Source of the DNA: Thermoprotei archaeon
GTDB taxonomy: Archaea > Thermoproteota > Thermoprotei_A > Marsarchaeales > UBA168
DNA: 5,762 nt
Assembly: GCA_011055275.1 (NCBI GenBank)
Contig: DSEZ01000080.1
Coordinates: 1-5,762 of the forward strand
Reading direction: 5' to 3'
Positions 1-5,267 of this stretch are shown piece after piece; position 1 is the first letter of the stretch, and each line of letters begins with the position of its first letter. The position numbers were made by a program, and so were the translations under genes. The notes below the pieces were generated by a model. The model saw nothing but the letters and a program-made list of their open reading frames with translations. It had not been told where the DNA came from and searched no databases.

Positions 1-21
1 AGGTCCTGTTGAGGATTTTTA

Positions 22-122
22 TGCGGGAGGTGGGGTTTGAACCCACGCAGCCAACGGCGCCGGAGGTCTGACGCCCTAGCGACCTCAGTCCGGCCCCTTT
101 GACCATGCTCGGGCACTCCCGC
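22..122 (-). tRNA. tRNA-Leu (anticodon GAG), intron-containing
   Basis: Read on the minus strand, the acceptor stem GCGGGAG pairs with CTCCCGC, followed by discriminator A and no encoded CCA. The D arm is closed by CCC/GGG. The anticodon stem CCGGA/TCCGG encloses CT-GAG-G. A class II long variable arm (GCC GTT GGC) precedes a perfect T arm, GTGGG-TTCAAAC-CCCAC. The anticodon GAG lies at 84-86, and with discriminator A73 and the long variable arm it identifies a leucine tRNA reading CUC/CUU. A 17-nt intron interrupts the anticodon loop; without it the tRNA is 84 nt, normal for tRNA-Leu. The gene lies 45 bp downstream of, and on the same strand as, the repeat-protein gene. Confidence 0.96.
66..82 (-). 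other. Archaeal tRNA intron (bulge-helix-bulge)
   Basis: This 17-nt intron sits at the canonical position 37/38, one base after the anticodon. The junction folds as a strict bulge-helix-bulge. The outer helix is CCGGA/TCCGG, the central 4-bp helix is CTGA/TCAG, and 3-nt bulges GGT and ACC carry the cleavage sites GG^T and AC^C. A short inner helix CGC/GCG is closed by a TAGG loop. This is the known substrate form of the archaeal tRNA splicing endonuclease. The exact ends are inferred from the rule of cutting after the second bulge base. Confidence 0.9.
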
Positions 123-140
123 ATTATCTTCACAACGAGC

Positions 141-156
141 GATATTAGGTTTTTCG
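141..156 (-). promoter_or_regulatory. Probable BRE/TATA promoter of tRNA-Leu
   Basis: The minus strand reads CCGAAAAACCTAATATC: an A-rich BRE-like stretch followed by an AT-rich TATA-like box. The box is centred about 22-24 nt before the mature tRNA 5' end. Archaeal tRNA genes usually have such elements close upstream. This is by-eye placement only. Confidence 0.5.
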
Positions 157-167
157 GTAACCTTTCT

Positions 168-1289
168 TCATGAAGTGAGGCGCCTTCTGAAATCCTCGGA
201 GCGAGCCGCTAGCTGGTCGATATCGGCCTTTGCATCATTGCTTAGGACTTCTTTGCACTCCTTTATGCCATCTGCAAGTCCCGAGGCAAGGGCCGGAGAT
301 CTCTTGGCCATCTCGATTATCTTGCGTCTTTCTTTACGATTGAGACCGTTAAGCTCTTTTCCCGTGTGGGCTCCTAAGCATGCAGCAAAGGCCGGCGAGC
401 TGCGTAGAAGTGACTCTAGCTTATCGTCCTTGAGTTCGCGGATTAGGTTGAGGCCTAAGCCGTATGCGGACGAGCAGAAGGCCAACGCCAAGGAGGAGTT
501 ACTTATGAGAGATTGGATGAGAGCTTCTTGTTTTGAGCCGCGATAATTCTTGATATTCTTGGATAGCTGAAGTGCGAGCTTTGAGACAAGCTCATCGTTT
601 CCTGATAACTGCGCGGCAATAGCCGGGAGCGCTGTTGGGTCTTTTGAAATTTCATCGCAGATCGCATCTGCAAGTTCTCCTTTTGCGTTCTTCAGAATAA
701 GTTCTACGGAGCTCAGTTTTGCGGGGGAGTCCAAGCTATTCGAATTCCTTATAGATTGAACAAACGAGTGCCCATAATTGCGCGCGAAGACATGGTTTGA
801 TTCGGCAAGCGATATGAGTTTTTGCAGCACGCTCTCCTGAAGGGTAAGTGAGGCAGCTCCTGCGCCATAGGCAAACATCAGCGTCATGCGCTCATTTGAG
901 AGTATTAGCTGGCTCGCGTCATCAAATGCATCATCAGTTAGATCGGCGGAGTTGAGCCCTAGCTGGAAGGCAAAGGCAGCCCTTAACTCATCGTTATTGA
1001 GGCAATCGATCATGAGGGCTTTTACATCGGGACCTGCCCTGGCGAAAGCAGCCCCAAGGTTCAACCTGCGCGCCAATTTTTCGTTGTCCTTGGCCAGTAC
1101 GAGCAGCCGTTTCTGGACCTCTGAGTCGAGGTTTGAGAAGCTTTCTGGAGCCCAGCCTATGTTTACTAGCGCGTTAAGCGTATGAGGGTCGCCTTCCAGA
1201 GCATCGATCACGCGAAGCTGGTCCTCCTTGGAAAGCCCGTTGAAATACATGACCTCTCTGAACAGGTTTGTGTTTTCTCCTTTTCCCAT
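168..1289 (-). CDS. Uncharacterised all-helical tandem-repeat (solenoid-like) protein
   Basis: I do not recognise a family. The 373-aa product from ATG 1289 has no signal peptide or membrane segment. Almost all of it consists of 11-12 degenerate helical units starting near residues 4, 33, 67, 99, 131, 163, 202, 230, 263, 297, 330 and 362, so the usual spacing is 32-34 residues. Each unit runs roughly [N/S]xx[L/F]AxxxGxxxxxL, then a charged turn, then a second helix ending LIxLA. Examples are LARRLNLGAAFARAG, FARNYGHSFVQSI and FAACLGAHTGKEL. The pattern does not match TPR, PPR, Armadillo or classic HEAT signatures by eye. An alpha-solenoid scaffold is inferred. The open frame extends to a GTG at 1442, adding 51 basic residues. 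I prefer ATG 1289 because the repeats begin there, GGCGGTG precedes it as a possible ribosome site, and the extension overlaps the plus-strand hairpin region. The GTG remains possible, since a GATATTT box lies about 24 bp before it. Confidence 0.8.
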   Translation of the reverse strand: MGKGENTNLFREVMYFNGLSKEDQLRVIDALEGDPHTLNALVNIGWAPESFSNLDSEVQKRLLVLAKDNEKLARRLNLGAAFARAGPDVKALMIDCLNNDELRAAFAFQLGLNSADLTDDAFDDASQLILSNERMTLMFAYGAGAASLTLQESVLQKLISLAESNHVFARNYGHSFVQSIRNSNSLDSPAKLSSVELILKNAKGELADAICDEISKDPTALPAIAAQLSGNDELVSKLALQLSKNIKNYRGSKQEALIQSLISNSSLALAFCSSAYGLGLNLIRELKDDKLESLLRSSPAFAACLGAHTGKELNGLNRKERRKIIEMAKRSPALASGLADGIKECKEVLSNDAKADIDQLAARSEDFRRRLTS

Positions 1290-1350
1290 GACCACCGCCT
1301 TGAACGGTGCGCTCAAGTGCCGGCGCAAAAGATAACGTGCGTGCGGCTTT

Positions 1351-1541
1351 AACCTTGACGGGATTATGATGCGAAGGCTTTTTGATTTGTGCGTTAAGGT
1401 TGCCTTGAGGATCGTGAGATGGGTTTGGCACCCACCTCTCACTTCCCTCTATCTTGAGGATGAAATATCGTCAAGCCGCACTGCAACTGTCAAGCTGATC
1501 GTGTGCTGAGACGCGCTTGTCTCCCGACGATCGCTTTTTTT
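1351..1541 (+). ncRNA. Candidate structured RNA or long leader with four hairpins
   Basis: Four successive inverted repeats fill this stretch. P1 pairs 1351-1360 with 1392-1401 (AACCTTGACG/CGTTAAGGTT, 10 bp including one G-U on the plus strand). P2 pairs 1414-1424 with 1430-1442 (GTGAGATGGGT/ACCCACCTCTCAC, 11 bp with a CC bulge). P3 pairs 1453-1461 with 1467-1475 (CTTGA-G-GAT/ATC-G-TCAAG). P4 is 1497-1532, followed by T7. The wobble pair in P1 and the T tract favour the plus strand. It could be a stand-alone small RNA, a ClC upstream leader, an antisense RNA to the solenoid gene's 5' region, or chance pairing. I see no riboswitch or box C/D consensus I recognise. The stretch 1290-1596 otherwise holds no secure gene. 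Confidence 0.3.
1497..1541 (+). terminator. Hairpin followed by T7, terminator-like
   Basis: The outer stem GATCGT/ACGATC (1497-1502, 1527-1532) encloses an inner stem GAGAC/GTCTC (1508-1512, 1519-1523) with loop GCGCTT. After GC comes a run of seven T's at 1535-1541. Archaeal termination relies mainly on T tracts, so this could end a plus-strand transcript before the ClC gene. It also makes a ClC start at TTG 1540, inside the T tract, unlikely. Confidence 0.45.
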
Positions 1542-1566
1542 GGGATCTTTTTGGCAGGTGAATACA

Positions 1567-1574
1567 CTTAATAG
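1567..1574 (+). promoter_or_regulatory. TATA-like box for the ClC gene
   Basis: CTTAATAG is centred 26 bp before TTG 1597, the spacing expected for a leaderless archaeal transcript. It is one reason for choosing that start. Confidence 0.4.
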
Positions 1575-1596
1575 CCTTCCCAATAGGGGAGCAGGG

Positions 1597-3288
1597 TTGA
1601 AGAACGAGACTTCAATCGAGCTCCGCAACGCCCTGCATAAGTGGATATTCATGCCGTTATTCATGGGTAGTGTCATAGGGGTTGTTGAGGCTACCTTCAT
1701 CACCTTTTATGACTTGATATGGAGATCTATATCACCTTACCTTCGCTTTCCGTTCATATTTGTCGTTTTGCCACTGGGCTTTCTGCTTTCCTACCTGATC
1801 ATGAGATTTGTGGGAAATTCCCTGCCTGGCTCTAGCACCCACGTAGTACTTAGGAGATTTCACTTTGAAGATGGGGCTGGAGATGCAAAAGAATCTTTGG
1901 CATCTCCCATATCTTCAGCTATAACAATGGGCTTTGGAGGAAGCGCTGGGCTCGAAGGACCAAGCCTTTCCATAGGAGGATCCATAGCTTATCGGCTTTC
2001 CAGGCTATTGGGGGTAAAGGGAAACGAGATGAGGGTGCTTTTCTTAGCAGGCGCTGGGGCGGCACTGGGGGCTGTACTGAAAGCTCCCCTGACTGGCATA
2101 CTGTTCGCGATAGAGGTGCCCTATACTCAGGACATCGAGCACAACGTCTTTCTTCCCGCCATACCGATGGGAGTTGTGGCGTACGGCATATACGTAGCCA
2201 TAGTTGGGCAAACACCCATATTTGCTCAGATACGGGGTATAACTTTTCCCTCGCCATTTGAAATGGGGTTTTCGGTACTTGAGGGGTTATTCCTTGCAGG
2301 GATAGCTCTTGCGTTCATTTACGTATACAAGTACATGGAGAGGATCAACGTAAGTGGCAAAAAGTGGGATTACGTGGCGGTCGTGATCGGTGGGCTGACT
2401 TTAGCAGCCATAGGATGCGTTATGCCTTTATCCCTCGGCATTGGCTACGGTGTCATATCGGCTTCGCTGCTTTCCGGCGGCCTTTGGAACTATGGAGTCG
2501 CGTTCATTCTCATGTTGGTGCTTGCTAAGATAATTACCACGTCGGTCACGTTGAATGAAGGCGGTAGCGGTGGGCTTTTTATACCCTCCATTTTCATAGG
2601 AGCGGTCGCCTCTGTCGGGCTGCTGAAGGTCTTGGGGCTTCCATTTAGCCCGATCCTAGTTGCCGCTGGCGCAGCGGCCATGGTAGCAGCTACCAACAAA
2701 ACGTTGCTTGCAGCGGTCGCCTTCGTCGCGGAGACCATATCTCCTTACGCCATAATTCCAGCGCTTTTGGCGGGCGCCACGGCATATCTTCTAACTTCAA
2801 ACAAGGGACTTTATGAGAACCAACTGCAGTTCTCGCCTGCCAGGACGCACGTGGCATTGATGAGAATAAGCAATAAAGCGAAACTGGAAACTGAAGCAAC
2901 TCTGAGCGAGATTATGAGGCCTACGAGGTTTAGGTTGAGCCCAGATGATGACCTCAGTCACGCCATATCGCTCTTCTCGCTATCTGGAGATACAGCCTTG
3001 CCCGTGGTAGACCCAACCGGAAAATATGTGGGAAGGGTTGAGCTCGAAACGCTTTTGGCCTCCAAGGTCACCAATGTGACGGAACTCATTATAAGAGATA
3101 GGCCGCTTTTTGAAGATGAAACCGCCGGCGTGGCAGTTAATCGCATATTGAGCTCTGGTAAGGGCATAGTTTTCGTCGTTGATAGGGACAGGAAACTCAA
3201 GGGAGTGATAAGGACAGCTGACTTGATAAGGCATTATTCTAAGGCCCTTTACGCCATGGGCGAAGAGCATGGGAGCAACCCCATATAG
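1597..3288 (+). CDS. ClC-family anion transporter/channel with C-terminal CBS pair
   Basis: The 563-aa product (from TTG 1597) is an integral membrane ClC protein that moves chloride or a related anion, as a channel or a proton-coupled exchanger. Membrane helices span about residues 15-420. Family signatures occur in order: GSSTH at 78-82 in the filter position (GSGIP in E. coli ClC); GLEGPS from 118, with E120 as the external gating glutamate; GILFAIEV at 167-174; GGLFIP at 325-330 (GxFxP); and Y384 as the inner-gate tyrosine. The inner proton glutamate position is V174, as in vertebrate ClC channels, although some exchangers also lack that glutamate. Two CBS domains follow (about 438-490 and 495-555), probably a nucleotide-sensing Bateman module. 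The open frame extends upstream to TTG 1540, with GTG 1558 also possible. TTG 1597 is preferred for its AGGGGAG upstream sequence and TATA-like spacing. The gene stands alone, converging on the deoxyhypusine synthase gene. Confidence 0.95.
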   Translation: MKNETSIELRNALHKWIFMPLFMGSVIGVVEATFITFYDLIWRSISPYLRFPFIFVVLPLGFLLSYLIMRFVGNSLPGSSTHVVLRRFHFEDGAGDAKESLASPISSAITMGFGGSAGLEGPSLSIGGSIAYRLSRLLGVKGNEMRVLFLAGAGAALGAVLKAPLTGILFAIEVPYTQDIEHNVFLPAIPMGVVAYGIYVAIVGQTPIFAQIRGITFPSPFEMGFSVLEGLFLAGIALAFIYVYKYMERINVSGKKWDYVAVVIGGLTLAAIGCVMPLSLGIGYGVISASLLSGGLWNYGVAFILMLVLAKIITTSVTLNEGGSGGLFIPSIFIGAVASVGLLKVLGLPFSPILVAAGAAAMVAATNKTLLAAVAFVAETISPYAIIPALLAGATAYLLTSNKGLYENQLQFSPARTHVALMRISNKAKLETEATLSEIMRPTRFRLSPDDDLSHAISLFSLSGDTALPVVDPTGKYVGRVELETLLASKVTNVTELIIRDRPLFEDETAGVAVNRILSSGKGIVFVVDRDRKLKGVIRTADLIRHYSKALYAMGEEHGSNPI

Positions 3289-3390
3289 GTGGTTCTTTCG
3301 ATAATGCCACCTTCCATCGAGAGATATTGTGGTCTTAGCTTGCGTCTTCAGGGCTAGCGTAGTTCAATGCAAAGGTGCTAGGAGGCGCTT

Positions 3391-3419
3391 GACTTTTTGA
3401 ATGGTTTAGCTAAAAAGTC
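3391..3419. terminator. Bidirectional T-tract inverted repeat between convergent genes
   Basis: GACTTTTT at 3391-3398 is the exact reverse complement of AAAAAGTC at 3412-3419, giving a T5 run on each strand. The spacer contains most of the 10-bp palindrome TTTAGCTAAA (3405-3414). Lying between the ClC stop (3288) and the opposing enzyme's stop (3444), it is well placed to stop both transcripts. Confidence 0.5.
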
Positions 3420-3434
3420 TCATCTGAAATGAGA
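3412..3434 (-). terminator. Hairpin plus T5 downstream of the DHS gene
   Basis: On the minus strand the stem TCTCAT/ATGAGA (3418-3434, loop TTCAG) is followed after a C by TTTTT (3412-3416). It begins 10 nt past the minus-strand stop codon. The stem is only 6 bp, so the T tract is probably the main signal. Confidence 0.45.
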
Positions 3435-3443
3435 TATGGACAT

Positions 3444-4538
3444 CTATAAGCCCTCTTTTTCGATGGCAGCCAGCTCGTCTCCCTTCCATGTCAGTTTCAG
3501 TCTTGGCCTCTTGTTGCCGTAACCATCCTGGACGACGGCAGTTATTATTAACGGCAATGAGACCATGGGATCGACGTAAGCCGTGGCCCTGGTTGCTTTT
3601 TTAGCTATCTTTCCCCAACTGGTAGCCTCTTCTAATGTGCTACCGCTCAGACCACCCCAGTGAGGGGCATCCGTGGTAAGCTGAAAGGCGTAAAGATGAC
3701 CACCCGTATCTACGTTGAAGACATATCCCATCACCACGGAATCGTTTATGAAGTTCTTGGGAACCCCACCAGCTATGTATATGGCGGCCGTATTTTTGTA
3801 TTTGACAACTATCTGTGTCAGCTCGTAGTTATCCCTAATGGAGTCTATGTACATCCTGGGTTTGTTGTTGAGCTTTGCCCATCTGTAGTGCGAGGTAAGG
3901 CCAATTCCTATGGAGCTATCATTTATGGCCGGTATGAATATCGGGACTCCTCTCCTTGCGGCTGTGGCCACTATGGATTTTTCATCTTTTAGCTGCTTTC
4001 CAAGCAGTTCCATGAACTCCCTGCTCGAGTATCCCCTTGGTTCTAAGGACGAAGCAAACTCTCCGATCCACGTGTCGGTTTCTATGAACTTTTCCTCGTC
4101 TACGAAAGTATCGTATATCCTGTCTATGTAAAGGTCCCTAAGTTTGGCATCGTCGCTGTTAGGGCTTCCAATGTAGTGCTTGTAGCCTCTTGCCTGGTAA
4201 ATGTCCTGGTACATTATCGCGCCCGTGGAAACTATAACGTCAACGAGACCAAGATCTACCATGGTCCTTATGGTTTCCCTTAATCCTCCTGCTATGAGCG
4301 GGCCAGCAAGGCCTAGAAAAATCACCGGCCTTCTTTTGTCCGATAACATGTTTTCATATACTTCGAGGCATCTTCCCAAGTTTCTCGCTTGAACCGACAT
4401 ATTTTGATAAGCGTGAAGCAGATCCGACACGGTCTCGATTGACCTCGGGTCTATGGCCTCAACGGGCTTAGAAAGCAGTTCTTTTTTCAGTTCCCTTTCC
4501 TCAGGTGTTAAGTTGGCTACCTCTTTTATCTCTACCAT
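3444..4538 (-). CDS. Deoxyhypusine synthase family protein (divergent pocket)
   Basis: This 364-aa soluble protein matches the DHS family in length and landmarks. DHS transfers the aminobutyl group of spermidine, using NAD, to a lysine of translation factor aIF5A. Seen here: FLGLAGPLIAGGLRETIRTM at 74-93 (Rossmann-like NAD region), VDVIVSTGA at 99-107, PAINDSSIG at 203-211, GGVPKNF at 257-263, GGLSGSTLEEATSWGK at 295-310 with K310 as the catalytic lysine, and YVDPMVSLPL at 321-330. Compared from memory with human DHS, W308, K310 and E304 are kept. Residues equivalent to D243, H288, N292 and D316 appear as I212, N262, D266 and L297. That resembles the DHS-like group in bacteria and some archaea, so the substrate could be another polyamine or acceptor. 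ATG 4538 has no ribosome site but a TATA-like box at leaderless distance. The gene is transcribed alone, divergent from the following plus-strand genes. Confidence 0.93.
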   Translation of the reverse strand: MVEIKEVANLTPEERELKKELLSKPVEAIDPRSIETVSDLLHAYQNMSVQARNLGRCLEVYENMLSDKRRPVIFLGLAGPLIAGGLRETIRTMVDLGLVDVIVSTGAIMYQDIYQARGYKHYIGSPNSDDAKLRDLYIDRIYDTFVDEEKFIETDTWIGEFASSLEPRGYSSREFMELLGKQLKDEKSIVATAARRGVPIFIPAINDSSIGIGLTSHYRWAKLNNKPRMYIDSIRDNYELTQIVVKYKNTAAIYIAGGVPKNFINDSVVMGYVFNVDTGGHLYAFQLTTDAPHWGGLSGSTLEEATSWGKIAKKATRATAYVDPMVSLPLIITAVVQDGYGNKRPRLKLTWKGDELAAIEKEGL

Positions 4539-4556
4539 TTTTTACGCTAGGGCCTA

Positions 4557-4563
4557 CTATAAG
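4557..4563 (-). promoter_or_regulatory. TATA-like box for the DHS gene
   Basis: The minus strand reads CTTATAG, lying 19-25 bp before ATG 4538. With no Shine-Dalgarno between, this fits a leaderless transcript. The same bases read CTATAAG on the plus strand, 30-36 bp before ATG 4593, so they might also serve the divergent small ORF. Confidence 0.5.
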
Positions 4564-4592
4564 CGACTGAAAAAAGTTTATCGCCCCTATTT

Positions 4593-4769
4593 ATGAGGTG
4601 CATAAAGCCAAGCCATCCTTACGAGGGAATTGATGCTGGTGTCGCTTCATTATCACTTTTGACTGATTTTTTTCTGGAAAATCCCCGGCTTCCAATGCAG
4701 GGATTTACGGTTGAGTGCAGGCCTTGGGAGCCCGATTTATTTTCGGGGATATCAAATAATCCCCCTTAG
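4593..4769 (+). CDS. Small hypothetical protein, 58 aa
   Basis: An ATG-to-TAG frame of 58 codons fills most of the gap between the divergent DHS gene and the next plus-strand gene. It begins MRCIKPSHPYEGIDAGVASL and ends SGISNNPP. The composition looks protein-like: mixed hydrophobic and charged residues, two cysteines, a WEPDLF segment, and ATA and AGG codons as in the neighbours. I recognise no domain, signal peptide or membrane helix. There is no clear ribosome site; a CTATAAG box lies 30-36 bp upstream. The stop is 15 bp before the next start, so co-transcription is possible. Against it: short length, and two inverted repeats (4679-4706 and 4745-4764) that could mean a structured RNA instead. 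Confidence 0.45.
   Translation: MRCIKPSHPYEGIDAGVASLSLLTDFFLENPRLPMQGFTVECRPWEPDLFSGISNNPP
4754..4760 (+). promoter_or_regulatory. Possible TATA-like box for the anchored-protein gene
   Basis: AAATAAT lies 25-31 bp before ATG 4785, which itself lacks a good Shine-Dalgarno. This would suit a leaderless transcript starting near the ATG. It lies inside the end of the small ORF, so the two interpretations compete. Confidence 0.25.
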
Positions 4770-4784
4770 CGGCTTAGACTTGAA

Positions 4785-5267
4785 ATGGCTACAGAATTCC
4801 TGATCTTGGCTGGCTTGTCGCCTTATGTCATATCCGGTCTATATGTGGCTGCTGGTGTTGTGCCCATAATAATCTATTTCATGGACGTCCACAAAAAGAG
4901 CAAGATATCCGTGTCCAGGATCGATGATGCGGAAAGCGTCGAGCCAGCTCAGGGAAAGGTCGTCCAGCTTTCCAAAGACAGCATAATCGAAGAGCTTGGA
5001 GAGCTGAAAAAGGAGATCAGGGGAGAAAATGAAGCGAAGGGGGAAGGTGTGGCCATGTTTACGGTGTCAACGCAGGGCAATTACGTGACCATGAGCGCCA
5101 GCATCCCTCAGGCGGATGACCTACCGGAGGGCGTCACACTGGAGCACGGCGTAGGGTCCGAGAGCTCTCAGCTTAGCACTGTGTTGGAAGGAGGCGTGAT
5201 CGCCACAATGGATGATGGAAGCCCAAGCTTTATAATCAGGGCTAAGGCCACGAGGGATCATTCTTGA
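4785..5267 (+). CDS. Membrane-anchored hypothetical protein, 160 aa
   Basis: I do not recognise a family. Residues 5-33 are strongly hydrophobic (one long, or two short, membrane helices with internal prolines). They are followed by VHKKSK (35-40), whose positive charge suggests the remainder is cytoplasmic. Residues 63-88 form an acidic/basic helical stretch that could be a short coiled coil. Residues 88-155 alternate hydrophobic and polar residues with glycine turns, suggesting a small beta-rich domain. ATG 4785 is the first start after an in-frame stop at 4767. Its stop codon overlaps the proposed TTG start of the downstream transporter by 4 nt, so the two proteins are probably translated together. 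A role as partner or regulator of that transporter is inference from position only. Confidence 0.8.
   Translation: MATEFLILAGLSPYVISGLYVAAGVVPIIIYFMDVHKKSKISVSRIDDAESVEPAQGKVVQLSKDSIIEELGELKKEIRGENEAKGEGVAMFTVSTQGNYVTMSASIPQADDLPEGVTLEHGVGSESSQLSTVLEGGVIATMDDGSPSFIIRAKATRDHS
5252..5258 (+). promoter_or_regulatory. Ribosome binding site deciding the transporter start
   Basis: GAGGGAT lies 5 nt before TTG 5264 and resembles the archaeal Shine-Dalgarno GGAGGTGAT. It is inside the end of the preceding gene and supports TTG 5264 over the in-frame TTG 5273 and the late ATG 5327. Confidence 0.5.

Noticed and set aside
1..21. Small hairpin TCCT-GTTG-AGGA followed by T5 on the plus strand, as a terminator of a gene left of the window.
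   Set aside because: The stem is only 4 bp and no upstream gene is visible to confirm it.
1290..1442. N-terminal 51-residue extension of the solenoid protein from GTG 1442.
   Set aside because: It is basic and outside the repeat register and overlaps the plus-strand hairpins. Kept as an alternative only, because a GATATTT box lies at a suitable distance upstream.
1366..1509. A 47-codon plus-strand frame (MMRRLFDLCVKVALRIVRWV...) inside the hairpin region.
   Set aside because: It has no ribosome site or convincing TATA box, its end runs into the P4 hairpin, and the arginine/valine/tryptophan-rich composition is not persuasive. Not annotated as a gene.
1457..1509. Box C/D guide RNA, from AGGATGA near 1457 and CTGA at 1494 and 1506.
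   Set aside because: The C box has a mismatch, no proper C' box is seen, and guide spacings are wrong (17-23 nt rather than about 10-13).
1453..1510. Fluoride riboswitch ahead of the ClC gene.
   Set aside because: GGATGA and CTGAT resemble parts of the motif, but the required pseudoknot complement is missing, and the ClC filter is not of a form I would link to fluoride.
3287..3312. Inverted repeat AGGTGG/CCACCT overlapping the ClC stop codon, as a terminator.
   Set aside because: The loop is 14 nt and no T tract follows; the 3391-3419 element is the better candidate.
3349..3400. tRNA-like stretch (GGGCTAGCGTAGTTCAATGC) in the convergent gap.
   Set aside because: It resembles a D arm only; no matching acceptor strand, anticodon arm or T arm follows.
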